Source: Pyxicephalus adspersus
Lineage: Eukaryota; Chordata; Amphibia; Anura; Pyxicephalidae
DNA: 64,000 bases
Direction of reading: 5' to 3'
Assembly (NCBI RefSeq): GCF_032062135.1
Contig: NC_092861.1
Coordinates: forward strand, 608,424-672,423
Each line of letters starts with the position of its first letter. The first letter of the stretch is position 1. Below, piece by piece: positions 32,240-43,979 of the stretch. The notes below the pieces were generated by a model that saw nothing but the letters and a program-made list of their open reading frames with translations, did not search any database and was not told where the DNA came from. A program made the position numbers and the translations under genes.

Positions 32240-33168
32240 CTGACAGATGCTTCAGAGGCATCCTGCTGTAGTGGCCCCTCCTGTGGAAGCCAAGATTCCT
32301 TTGCCAGAAAAATTTACAGGTGAATGCCAAAAGTTTGCAAATTTCATGAATGCTTGCAAGATAAATTTCCAGCTGCAGCCGCTCTCATCTGGCACTGAGT
32401 CCCAGGGAGTGGGGTTAGTGATCTCCCTTCTCAAAGGGGATTCCCAGACCTGGGAGGGGGACCCAGATCTCCCCTCAGTGGACTCGAGGCTATGGGGATT
32501 CTTTTTGCTGACCCATACCTGGCATCAACTGCAGAGGCAAAACTTTGTGGACTTCGGCAAGGTCACAGGTCGGTGAAGGAGTATGCTGCAGAGTTTCGCA
32601 GCTGGGCCATCAGTTCACAGTGGAACGATCCAGCACTCTGCAGTCAGTTTCGCTTGGGCCTATCCAAAAACAGCCAATGCAGTTAGACTCCTGCAGGCTG
32701 TCAGCCAAAGAAAGGTTGAGGCGAAGGTCCTAAGGGCTCTGCCTGTATTGTAGAGAACATGGTCAATCATGGCTTTGTGCAATCCTGGCCTCGAAGAAGC
32801 CAAGAAAACCTCAGTGCCTAGGTGGGCCCCTAGATACACACCTGGGCAGACAGGTATTTCCATTGAAGTCTAATCGTGTCTTGTTACCAATTGAAATTGC
32901 CTGGAATTCTTCTGCTAAGCATTGCCAGGCATTCCTGGATATCAGTGCTGCCAGTTATTTTATGGATATATCTCTGGCTCGCTCTCTTGGAATTCCAGTT
33001 ATTAACTTGGCTGAACCTTTATGTGCCATGGCTATTGATGATTTTCCTTTGCAGCAGGGAAAACCAACACCCACAACTCCTGAGGTTTTGGTTAAGGTGG
33101 GTAATGCCCACTCAGAAATGTTATCATTTGTTCTGCTAGACCAAAGGTTGGAAAACTCCGGCCTTTAG
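32240..33168 (+). pseudogene. Ty3/gypsy gag and protease fragment
   Basis: The frame starting near 32247 reads KIPLPEKFTGECQKFANF and KINFQLQPLSSG, a gag capsid start like that of the 8-kb element. The next block reads FGKVTGRSVKEYAAEFRSW after a frame change. At 32863-33168 a protease region reads CQAFLDISAASYFMDISLA; the expected catalytic DSGA is DISA. No RT or LTR follows. Confidence 0.75.
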
Positions 33169-33785
33169 GTCAGATATGGCCTAGTCGGTAGTTTGTTTCG
33201 GCCCAATTCCAATTAGTAAGATTCATATGTCCGTAAGAGTCTAGTAGCATGAAAAAAAGAAATAATAACACAGTCATGGAAAGGTGAATACTACTAAAGT
33301 TCAGATTCACTAACATTGGTGTGATAATTCCACAAACATCTCTTATTTACACAAAAAACTGGAAAATTCACCCAAACCATCGCAAGCATGGAACCCAGAC
33401 AAGAATCCCTGGAACCTGCATGTTTCACTGGTGGGGATTCATCACTGGTAAGGTCATCAAGGTAAAATTTCTTTACCTTTAGGGTGAATCATTGCGAGCT
33501 GTGTTAGGATCTTTGGCAATGAGCACTGGGAAACAGAACTCAGTACACGGCAATGGTCTCACAGGGATCGGGGCAGATCAAAGGTCAACCAAAGCTCTAA
33601 CACAATACACACTAAGCAAAAGGAAGTGATCAAGGAATCAGAGGTGGGAGAGGGATCAGAAGCCGGGGTCAATGTGTTGTTAGGTAAATATGGCATCCAA
33701 GAGGTCAGAGATAAGTGAATGGTTAATAGACAGAGCTGAGGTCATACATAATGCATGGTTAGGTAAATGTTGCATCCTGTTATTG

Positions 33786-36700
33786 CATCAATGTTCCTGT
33801 TATCAGTGGGAAGATAAATGCCTCATCCCTGGTGTCAGTGGGAAGAATAAGGCCTGATCCCTGGTGTCAGTGGGAAGAAAAGTGCCCCATCCCTGGTGTT
33901 AGTGGGAAGAATAGTGCCCCATCCCCGGTGTCAGTGGGAGGATGATTGCCCGATCCCCGGTGTCAGTGGGAAGATAAATGCCCCATCCCTGGTGTCAGTG
34001 GGAAGAATAAGGCCTGATCCCAGGTGTCAGTGGGAAGAAAAGTGCCCCATCCCTGGTGTTAGTGGGAAGAATAGTGCCCCATCCCAGGTGTCAGTGGGAG
34101 GATGATTGTCCCATCCATAGTGTTATTGGGAAGATGATTGCCCCATCCCTGGTGTCAGTTGAAAGAATAATGCCTCATTCCTGGTTTCAGTGGGAAGATT
34201 TGTGACCCATCCCTGGTGTAAGTAGGAGGATAATGTTCTGTCCCTGGTGTCAGTGGAAAGAAAAGTGCCCCTTTATTGGTGACAGTGGGAGGATGAGTAC
34301 TCCATCCCTGGTGTCGGTAAAAAGAAAAGTTCCCCATCCATGGTGTCAATAGGAACAATAATGCCTGATCTCTGGTGTCAGTGGGAAAACTAATGTCCAT
34401 CCCTCGTGTCAGTGGGAATAATAGTGCCCCATCCCTGGAGTTAGTGGGAGGATGATTTCCCCATCCCTGGTGTCAGTGGGAATAATAGTGCCCCATCCCT
34501 GGTGTCAGTATGAAGAATAGTGCCGATCCCTGAAGTCAGTAGGAAGAAAAGTGCCCGATCCCTGGTGTCAGAAGGAAAAATAGTGCCGTGTACCTAGTGT
34601 CAGCAAAAGAATTGTTGCCCCATCCCTGGTGTCAGTAAGAGGATGATTGCCCCATCCCTAGTGTCAGTGGGAGGATGATTGTTTTACCCCTGGTGTCAGT
34701 GAACGAATTGTTGCCCCATCTCTGGTGCCAGTTGAAATAATAGTGCCCCAATCCTGGTTTCAGTGTGAAGATTTGTGACCCATCCCTGGTGTCAGTGGGA
34801 GGATAATTGCCCCACCCCTGGTGTCAGTTGAAAGAATAGTGTCCAATCCCTGGTTTTGGTGTGAAGATTCGTGCCCCATCCCTGATGTCAGTGGGAGGAT
34901 GATTGCCACATTCCTGGTATCAGTGGGAAAAAAAGTGCCCCATCCTTGATGTCAGTAGAAAGAATAGTGCCCATCTCTGGCGTCAGTGGGAGGATGATTG
35001 CCCCATCCATAGTGTCAGTGGGAGGATGATTGCCTTATCCCTGGTGTCAGTGGAAGAAATGTTGTCCCATCCCTGGCTTCAGTTGGAAGAATTGTGCCCC
35101 ATCCCTGGTTTCAGTGTGAAGATTCGTACCCCATCCCTTGTATTAGTGGGAGGATGATTGCCCCATCCCTGGTGTCAGTGGGAAGAATAGTGCCCAATTC
35201 CTGGTGTCAGTGGGGAAAAATAAGGTCTCGTCCCTGATGTCAGTAGAAAGAATAGTGCCCGATCCCTGGTGTCAGTGGGTAAAATAGTGCCCCGTACCTA
35301 GTGTCCATGGGAGGAAAAATGCCCCATCCCTGATGTCAGTGAAAGAATTTTTACCCCATCCCTGGTATCAGTAGGAGGATGATTGCCCCATCCCTGATGT
35401 CAGTAAAATAATTGTTCCCCTATCCCTGGTGTAAGTGGGAGGATAATTGCCCTATCCCTGGTGTCAGTTGGAAGAATAATGCCCCATCCTTGGTTTCTGT
35501 CTGAAGATTTGTGGCCCATCCCTTGTTTCAGTGGGAGTATGATTGCCCGATCCCTGGTGTCAGGGAAGAATAGTGCCCGATTCCTGGTGTCAGTGGGAAA
35601 AATAATGCCCCGTCCCTGATCTCAGTGGGAAAAATAATGCCCCGTCCTTAATGTCAGTGGGAAGAATAAGGCCCCATCCCTGGTGTCAGTGGAAAGAATA
35701 GTGCCCCATGACTTGTATCAGTGGGAGGAATAAAGCCCGATCCCAGGACTCAGTGGGAGGATAATTGCCCCATTTCAGGTTTCAGTGGAAGAATGATTGC
35801 CACATCATTGGTGTAAGAGGGAAGAAAACTGCCCATACTCTGGTGTCAGTGGGAGGATGAGTGCCCCATCCCTGGTTTCAGAGTGAAAAATAGTGCCACA
35901 TCCTTAGTGTCACTAAGAAGAGAAGTGCCCCATCCCTTGTGTCACTGAGGGGATGATTGCCCCATCCCTGATGTCAGTGGGAGGATCATTGCTCCATCCC
36001 TGGTGTCAGTGGGAAGAATAATGCCCCATCACTGGTGTCAGTGGGAGGAATAGTGCCCCATCCCTGTTGTCAGTGGGAGGAATAGTGCCTCATCCCTGGT
36101 GTCAGTGGGAGGAATAGTGCCCCATCNNNNNNNNNNNNNNNNNNNNNNNNNNNNNNNNNNNNNNNNNNNNNNNNNNNNNNNNNNNNNNNNNNNNNNNNNN
36201 NNNNNNNNNNNNNNNNNNNNNNNNNNNNNNNNNNNNNNNNNNNNNNNNNNNNNNNNNNNNNNNNNNNNNNNNNNNNNNNNNNNNNNNNNNNNNNNNNNNN
36301 NNNNNNNNNNNNNNNNNNNNNNNNNNNNNNNNNNNNNNNNNNNNNNNNNNNNNNNNNNNNNNNNNNNNNNNNNNNNNNNNNNNNNNNNNNNNNNNNNNNN
36401 NNNNNNNNNNNNNNNNNNCATCCCTGGTGTCAGTGGGAGGAATAGTGCCCCATCCCTGGTGTCAGTGGGAGGATTAGTGCCCATTACCTGCTGTCAGAGG
36501 GAGGAATAATGCCCATCCCTTGGTGTCAGTGGGAGAATGAATGCCCCATCTCTTGTGTAAGTGGGAGGATGATTTCCCCGTCCCTGTTTTCAGTGGGAGG
36601 AATAGTGCCCCATCCCTGGTGTCATTGGGAGGATAATTGCCCCATCCCTGCTGTCAGAAGAAAGTATAATGTCTGGTCCCTGGTGTCAGTGGGAAAAATA

Positions 36701-39700
36701 GTGTCCCGTCTCGTGTCAGTGGGAAAAAAATGCCCCGTACCTAGTTTCAGCGGGAGGAATAGTGCCCCATCCCTGATGTCAGTGGGAAGAATAGTGCCCA
36801 ATCCCTAGTATCAGTAAGAAGAATATTGCCCCACCCCAGGTGTCAGTGGGAGAAATAGTGCCCCATCCCTGGTGTCAGTGGGAGGAATAGTGCCCCATCC
36901 CTGGTGTCAGTGGGAGGAATAGTGCCCCATCCCTGGTGTCAGTGGGAGGAATAGTGCCCCATCCCCGGTGTCAGTGGGAGGATGATTGCCCCATCCCTGG
37001 TGTCAGTAGGAGGATGATTGCCCGATCCCTTGTGTAAATGGGAGGATGATTGCCCAATCCCTTGTGTAAATGGGAGGATGATTGCCCCATCCATAGTGTC
37101 AGTGAGAGGATGATTGCCCCATTCCTGGTGTCAGTTGGAAAAATAGTGTGCCATCCCTGGTGTCAGTGGGAGGATGGTTGCCCCATCCCTGATGTCAGTG
37201 AAATTAAAGTGCCCCATCCCTAGTGTGAGTGGGACGATGAATGCCTCAATCCTAGTGTCAGTCCCTGGTGTCAGTAGGAAGAATAGTGCTCCGTACCTAT
37301 TGTCAGTGGGAGGAATAATGCCCCATCCCTGATGTCAGTGAAAGAATTGTTGGCCCATCCCTGGTGTCAGTAGGAGGATGATTGCTCCATCCCTAGTGTG
37401 AGTGGGAGGATGAATGCCCCATTCCTAGTGTCAGTGGGAAGAATAGTGCCCAATCCCTAGTATCAGTAAGAAGAATATTGCCCCATCCCTGGTGTCAGTT
37501 GGAGAAATAGTGCCCCATCCCTGGTGTCAGTGGGAGAAATAGAGCCCCATCCCCGGTGTCAGTGGGAGGAATAGTGCCCCATCCCTGGTGTCAGTAGGAG
37601 GATGATTGCCCGATCCCCGGTGTCAGTGGGAGGATGATTGCCCCATTCCTGGTGTCAGTTGGAAAAATAGTGCCCCATCCCTAGTGTGAGTGGGATGATG
37701 AATGCCTCAATCCTAGTGTCAGTCCCTGGTGTCAGTAGGAAGAATTGTGCTCCGTACCTATTGTCAGTGGGAGGAATAATGCCCCATCCCTGATGTCAGA
37801 GAAAGAATTGTTGGCCCATTCCTGATGTCAGTAGGAGGATGATTGCTCCATCCCTAGTGTGAGTGGGAGGATGAATGCCCCATTCCTAGTGTCAGTGGGA
37901 AGAATAGTGCCCCATCCCTGATGTCAGTGGGAGGATGATTGCCCTATCCCTGGTGACAGTGGAAGAATTGTTTCCCCATCGCTGGTGTCAGTTGGAAGCA
38001 TAGTGCCCCATCCCTGATTTTAGTGTGACGATTCGTGCCCCATCCCTGGTGTCAGTGGGAGGATAATTGCCCTATCCCTGGTGTCAGTAGAAAGAATTAT
38101 GCCCTGTCCCTGGTGTCCATAGAAAGAAAAGTGCTCCATCTCTGGTGTCAGTAATAAGAAAAGTTCCCCATCCCTGGTGTTAGTAGGAAGGATAATGCCT
38201 GATCCCAGTGTCAGTGGGAAAAATAGTGTCCTGTCCCTAATGTCAATAGGAAGAATAGTGCCCCATCCCTTGTGTCAGCGAGGGGATGATTACCCCATCT
38301 CTGATGTCAGTGGAAGAAAAGTGCCCCATGCTTTGTGTCAGTTGGAGGATGATATCCCTATCCCTGGTGTCAGTGGGAGGAAGATAGTCCCATCCCTGGT
38401 GTCTCTGGGTGGAATATTGCCCCATGCCTGGTGTCTCTGGGTGGAGTATTGCCCCATGCCTTGTGTTAGTAGGAGGATGATTGCTCCATCCCTAGTGTCA
38501 GTTGGAAGCTTAGTACCCTATCCCTGCTTTCAATGTGAAGAATTGTGCCCTATTCCTGGTTTCAGTGGGAGGATAATTGCCCTTTCTATGGTGTCAGTAT
38601 GAAAAACAGTACCCCATTCCTTTGTGTCAGTAAGAAGAATAATGTCCCGTTCTTGGTGTCAATGGAAAGAAAAGTGCCCCATGATTGTTGTCAGTGGGAG
38701 GAAGATTGATCTATCCCTGGTATCAGTAGGAAGAATAGTACCCCATCTGTTGTATCAGTGTGAAGGATAGTGCCCCATTCCTTTGTGTCAGTGGAATAAA
38801 TAGTGCCTCATCCCTGGTTTTAGTGGGAGGATAACTTCCCCATCCCTGGTTTCAATAGGAAGAATACTGCCCCATCCCTGGTATAAGCAGCAGGAATACT
38901 GCCCCATCCTTGTTTTCCGTGGGAGGATGAATGCCCCATTCCTAGTGTCATTGGGAAGAATTATGCCCAATCCCTGGTGTCAGTGGGAGGATGATTGGCC
39001 TATACCTGGTGTCAGTGGAAGAATTGTTTCCCCATCACTGGTGTCTGTTGGAAGCATAGTGCCCCAAACCTGGTTTCAGTGTGACGATTTGTGCCCTATC
39101 CCTGGTGTCAGTAGGAAGAATTATGCCTTGTCCCTGGTGTCAGTGGAAAGAAAAGTGCTCCATCTCTGGTGTTAGTAGGAAAGATAATGCCTGATCCCGG
39201 GTGTCAGTGGGAAAAATTGTGCCCTGTCCCTAATGTCAGTGGGAAGAATAGTGCCCCATCCCTGGTGTCAGTGAGAGGATGATTACCCCATTCCTGATGT
39301 CAGTGGAAGAAAAGGGCGCCATCCTTGGTGTCAGTGGGATGATGATATCCCCATCCCTGGTGTCAGTGGGAAGAATATTGTCCCATGAATGAATAGTGAT
39401 GAATAGTGATGAATAGTGCCCCATGCCTTGTGTCAGTGGGAAGAATAATGCCTGATCCCTGTTGTCAGTGGGAAGAATTGTGCCCCATCCCTAGTGTCAG
39501 TGGGAGGATAATTGCCCCATCCCTGGTGTCTCTGGGTAGAATATTGCCCCATCCCTGGTGTCAGTGGGATGGATAGTGCCCCATGCCTTGTGTCAGTGGG
39601 AGGAATAATGCCTGATCCCTGTTTTTAGTGGGAAGATTAGTGCCCTGTCCCTAATGTCAGTAATAAGAATATTGCCCCATTCCCAGTGTAAGTGGGAGGA

Positions 39701-40291
39701 TGTTTGCCCTATCCCTTGCTTTCAGTGTAAAGAATTGTGCCCCATCACTAGTGTCAGTGGGAGGATAATTGCCCCATCCCTGGTGTTAGTAGGAAGAATA
39801 ATCTCCCATCCTTGGTGTCAGTGGAAGGAAAGGTGCCCCATCCTTAGTATCAGTGGGAGGATGATTGCTCCATCCCAGGTGTCAGTAATAAGAATAGCGC
39901 CCATCCTTGGTGTCAGTAGGAAGAATAATGCCTGATCCTTGGTGTCAGTGGGAGGATGGTTACCCCATCATTTTGTTAGTGGACGAATAGTGCCTCATCC
40001 CTGGTATCAGTGGGAGGATGGTTGCCCCATCCTTTTGTCAGTGGGAAGAATAGTGCCTCGTTCCTGGTGTCAGTGGGAAGAATAGTGCCCCATCCCTGGT
40101 GTCAGTGGGAAGAATAGTGCCCCACCCCTGGTGTCAGTGGGAAGAATAGTGCCCCATCCCTGGTGTCAGTGGGAAGAATAGTGCCCCACCCCTGGTGTCA
40201 GTGGGAAGAATAGTGCCCCACCCCTGGTGTCAGTGGGAAGAATAGTGCCCCACCCCTGGTGTCAGTGGGAAGAATAGTGCCCCGTCCCCGT
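33786..40291. repeat. Large 32-bp minisatellite array (about 6.5 kb)
   Basis: The unit is about 32 bp: 'agaatagtgccccatccctggtgtcagtggga' in two adjoining parts. Roughly 200 units are present, including the gap. Most are diverged. Near 36000-36480 (around the gap), 36850-36960 and 40060-40280 the units are almost identical. Larger blocks repeat within it, such as 37208-37460 and about 37672-37920. Since 32 is not a multiple of 3, all frames cycle and give spurious ORFs with GVSGR- or CQWEE-type repeats. Confidence 0.97.
36127..36418. other. Assembly gap (292 Ns)
   Basis: The gap is flanked on both sides by nearly identical 32-bp units, so it marks a collapsed or unresolved homogeneous part of the array. 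Confidence 0.99.
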
Positions 40292-40717
40292 TATAATTAA
40301 GATAGTTTTCATTTTATTCATTCTTTGTTACATCTCAGTGTTGCTCATTTTCAGTACCCCAATTACCCGCATTTCCTCTACCTGCACTCCACTGATGGCT
40401 CCTCCAATAGTTGGCTGCCATTCCTTAGAATGGGTTTCCTGATGGTGACAACAGTGGCCATGTCTGTGTTATCTAGGCTGAAATGGCCACTGAAATTCTC
40501 CACCCGAAGCCTCTATGATTGGGTGATAACACAGCAGCATTGGATACAAGGAATGGTGTCACCCTAAAACAGATAGGGCCCTCGTGGCAGGATCCCCAGA
40601 GAATAAAACAATTGTGCCATGTGATCAGATTTCAGATAATGGGTGGAAGAAACATTTTACAATGTCACTATAGTAGTACATTACAGGTGTCCAGTTTATG
40701 TTTGTCTTATTTTCCAG
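40292..40717. other. Flank between minisatellite and fucosyltransferase gene
   Basis: This is the likely upstream intron or promoter side of the fucosyltransferase gene. It contains a word 'ctgatggtgacaacagtgg' also found at 24182. It ends in a good polypyrimidine tract and acceptor, TTTGTCTTATTTTCCAG (40701-40717). Confidence 0.45.
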
Positions 40718-40750
40718 ACACGGGGACACGGATCCAAACAAGATGATTTC

Positions 40751-41893
40751 ATGGATTTCCTAAACCAGTCAACAAAATATACTGTGATCTGCTTCAGCAT
40801 TTTATTGTTGGGAACCGTCTTCTACATTACATTTTCTTATTTTCAGATAGAAGGTTGGTCACATAAAATAAATGATGAAATAAATGATGAAATAAAACAC
40901 CGGCCGAAGCTGGCATCAAACTCCAAGACAGATCACTGGGGGGCATCAAACCGATTGGCTGTGCCAGGTTGTCCAATGCCATCTAAGCAGACCTCCAATG
41001 AGAGTCTGTTGACCATCTTACTGTGGACGTGGCCATTGGGATACCAGTTCCCTCTCAATAGATGTCCCAATTCTGAAGGTTTGGGTTGTTTCTACACCAT
41101 AAACCGCAGCATGTACCATATGGCAAACGCTGTTGTGATCAGTCATAGGGATGTGGCCAAGTCAGAAAAGCTTTTACCTCCAGAACCGAGACCACCAAAC
41201 CAATACTGGATCTGGTCCAGCATGGAGTCTCCAACCAATTGCCCTAATTTATCGATGATGGACAATAAAATCAACCTCACAATGTCTTACCGAATCGATT
41301 CCGATATATACACTCCAAATGTAAGGCTAGAAAAAGTCAACAGCAAAGAACAATTTACCATCCCCCAAAAGTCAAAGTTGGTGGCCTGGGTTGTCAGCAA
41401 CTGGAAGGCAAGGTACAGACGAAGCAAATATTATGAGGAGTTAAAGAAATTCCTTCCAATCGATGTCTATGGTAAGTACGCTCTACCTCTTCCCCGGAAT
41501 CAGACTCTGCAAACTTTGTCCACATATAAGTTCTACCTTGCCTTTGAGAATTCCATCCATGAGGATTACATCACAGAAAAGTTCTGGACAAATTCTATCA
41601 TGGCTGGGACTGTCCCAGTGGCCATGGGTCCTGCACGGAAAAATTACCAGCGATTCATTCCACCCGATGCTTTTATTCATGTTGATGACTTTCTGACTCC
41701 CCAACAATTGGCTGAATATCTTCTGAGTCTGGACAAAGATGAAGCAAAATACCAGCAATATTTTAGCTGGAGGTCCAGATATCGGCCGGTGTGGTCCAGT
41801 GGATTCTTATCAGCGTATTGCAAAATCTGTGGAGCATTGAAAGAGGCCCCTGCCTATAGGACCATACCAAGTATTGCCGAGTGGTTCAAGTAA
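40751..41893 (+). CDS. Alpha-1,3-fucosyltransferase-like protein (GT10)
   Basis: One coding exon encodes 380 residues. An acceptor at 40717 precedes the exon, so the ATG at 40751 is preferred over the longer open frame from 40643. It predicts a type II Golgi membrane protein: a short cytoplasmic tail, one membrane segment (about residues 11-31), a stem with repeated NDEI, and a GT10 catalytic domain. Family motifs are WTWPLG, ISHRDV, YWIWSSMESP, WVVSNW, and the donor-binding block FENSIHEDYITEKFW (about 265-279) through FIHVDDF. The C-terminal CKIC pair is kept. The family transfers fucose from GDP-fucose to N-acetylglucosamine in glycans. The Arg in HRD matches the residue that favours alpha-1,3 (type 2 acceptor) activity in characterised family members. 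The gene looks intact. Which orthologue it is cannot be decided here. Confidence 0.92.
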   Translation: MDFLNQSTKYTVICFSILLLGTVFYITFSYFQIEGWSHKINDEINDEIKHRPKLASNSKTDHWGASNRLAVPGCPMPSKQTSNESLLTILLWTWPLGYQFPLNRCPNSEGLGCFYTINRSMYHMANAVVISHRDVAKSEKLLPPEPRPPNQYWIWSSMESPTNCPNLSMMDNKINLTMSYRIDSDIYTPNVRLEKVNSKEQFTIPQKSKLVAWVVSNWKARYRRSKYYEELKKFLPIDVYGKYALPLPRNQTLQTLSTYKFYLAFENSIHEDYITEKFWTNSIMAGTVPVAMGPARKNYQRFIPPDAFIHVDDFLTPQQLAEYLLSLDKDEAKYQQYFSWRSRYRPVWSSGFLSAYCKICGALKEAPAYRTIPSIAEWFK

Positions 41894-41934
41894 ACTTACC
41901 ACACTTTCCTCTATACAAACTTTGTACGCAATGG

Positions 41935-42153
41935 GTCACCACCAAGGTGTCATCACTAGGGGGTCACCACTAAAGGGTCACCACTAAGAGATCACCAGTA
42001 TGGGGTCACCTTCATGGGGTCACCACAAGGGGGTCACTATAATGGGGTCACCACTAAGGGGTCACTATAATGGGGTCAACACCAAGGGGTCACCAAAAGG
42101 GGTCACTACCAAGGGGATACTACAGAGGTCACTAATAAGGGGTCACCACCAAG
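41935..42153. repeat. GGGGTCACCACCAA minisatellite, left part
   Basis: Units of about 14-20 bp around 'ggggtcaccactaa' repeat directly after the fucosyltransferase stop codon. The array resumes at 43829-43925 beyond a hAT insertion, so it was one array split in two. Confidence 0.9.
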
Positions 42154-43820
42154 CAGAGGTTGGAACTTGAGTCACTCGACTTAGACTTAAGTCCGACTTA
42201 AGCCACCTAATGAACAACTTGCAACTCAATGTGAGATTTTCCCCAGCAACTTGCAACTGGACTCGTGAGTTGCTTTCTCTGCTGACAGCTGAAGGGGGAA
42301 GGGAGGAAGGCAGTGAGGCTTCTGTAACACCACCTTCCTTGCGTTCTTTGTCCATGGTTTTCTCCTCAGCTGTCAGAGGAGAAAGCCGTGGACTTAGAAT
42401 GCATAAAAGGTGGGGAGGAAGGCAGTGAGTGTTCTGTAACATAACACCACCAAGTTTTCTTCTCTGACAGTTGAAAGGGGGAGGGCGGTGTTATAGAAGT
42501 CCCCCTGCCTTCCCCACTGCCCCCTTCAGCTGTCAGCAGAGAAAGCCGAACATAGAATGCAAGGAATGCTGGGAGGAAAGCAGCAGAGTTACAGAAGCTT
42601 CACTGCCTTCTTCCCCACCTTTCTTGCATTCTACTAGTACTACTAGAGCTTTTTAGCAGTTTATTGGTAATAGGATCAGCATTTCTCTGCCCAAAAGCTG
42701 GAACAGCACACTAAGGCAGGTTGAGGCAATCTTGCGCCTTGAGGAAGCCCCATTAAAGGACATGGTGAAATCTCTGCCATATGACAACTTATGTCTGTCC
42801 CAAATGGAATATTTGCCACCTCAGGAACAAGTAGACCTCTTGGAACCATTTCTGGAAGCCACAAACAGAGTGCAAGGAGAACTTTCTGTCACAATTTCTG
42901 CTGTTGTCCGCTCAGTATTTGGACTTTTAACCATATAAAGAATTATATTTGCATACACCTTATCCAGGATGAGGATGGCACTTGAAAATAGCTTACTGTC
43001 CAGATATCAAGGAATATTTCATAAAGCTGGGCTAATTAAAGACTCTGCCAACCCTACCAACCTTTCATTCAGCAAACCCTTCATCAAGAGATGATTCTAC
43101 ACAACCCTCAGCTGCCAAAAGGCGTAAATCAGGACTTTTCACATACAGCAGAAGTGTTTCCACTACAACTGAAACCAGTTTGACAGCCTCTGCAACACCA
43201 AACATTTCAAGTGAAATTTAAAAACTACAGCAATTGGCATTGATGATGAATGAAGGACAGAAAGTTAAACTTGACACGATAAAGTTTTATCATGATCACT
43301 GCAAAACTTTGCCTATCTTGTTTAAACTGGTCACAAGGATCCTTATTGTACCGGCCAGCAGTGCTCCAATTGAACGAGTCTTCAGTCACGACAGTATTAT
43401 CATGCACCCTCATCGGTACCAATTGGGAGATGACATGGTTGAAAACTTGTTTTTTTTTTAAATGCAACACAAAAAGATGGTTTTCAATAATTGTTTTTTT
43501 AAATATTGAAAGTAAAAATGTTTGGGACTATCACTATAATTTAAATTAGTTAATTGGCTGTAGTTTGAATGGGATAAGTGTATAAATCGATGTGACAACT
43601 TTTTGGTTTTCTGCACATTAATAAAATAAAAATGCCTTCTATATGCATTCAATTTAGCTATTCACATATATTATAACAGGCTAAGTATGACTTGAAAACG
43701 ACATGATAAGTAAAGTGACTTGGGACTCAAGTTGGAAAAATTCTTGGTGACTTGGGACTTGGTGGCAATGACTTGGGGCTCGACCTGGACTTGAAGGGTG
43801 ACGACCTAGTCCAACCTCTG
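42154..43820 (+). mobile_element. hAT DNA transposon, degenerate, with target duplication
   Basis: The ends are CAGAGGTTGGA...TCCAACCTCTG (inverted). They are flanked by CCACCAAG (42146-42153) and CCACCGAG (43821-43828), an 8-bp target duplication with one change, diagnostic of hAT. The interior has transposase remnants: LPYDNLCLSQMEYLP (42732-42938) and the C-terminal FKLVTRILIVPASSAPIERV (43234-43461) with the SS-x2-ER motif. Frames are broken. GC-rich inverted and direct repeats of 'ggaaggcagtgaggcttctgtaac' type fill 42290-42620. Confidence 0.9.
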
Positions 43821-43828
43821 CCACCGAG

Positions 43829-43925
43829 GGGTCACCACCACCATGAGGTAACCACCAAGGGGTCACAACTAAGACGCCACCACCAAGGGGCCACCGACGA
43901 GGGGCCACCACCGAGGGGTGCTTAC
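43829..43925. repeat. GGGGTCACCACCAA minisatellite, right part
   Basis: Continuation of the array at 41935-42153 on the far side of the hAT element, with units such as 'ggggtcaccaccaccatgag' and 'ggggccaccaccga'. Confidence 0.9.
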
Positions 43926-43979
43926 TTCTAACCATGTCAAAACTATTTCCTCATAAAGGAATTGCCACATAGTACTCAC

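Noticed and set aside
33896..40291. Many ORFs of 60-148 codons with GVSGR, CQWEE or similar repeats on both strands.
   Set aside because: They are translations of the 32-bp minisatellite. All frames cycle, none has a start context, a splice site or a family motif.
33786..40291. Possible CRISPR-like array of regularly spaced repeats.
   Set aside because: Units are contiguous with no unique spacers, and the genome is eukaryotic. It is a minisatellite.
40643..40750. Upstream in-frame extension of the fucosyltransferase ORF to an ATG at 40643.
   Set aside because: A strong acceptor (TTATTTTCCAG at 40717) lies inside it, and starting at 40751 gives the usual short cytoplasmic tail before the membrane segment.
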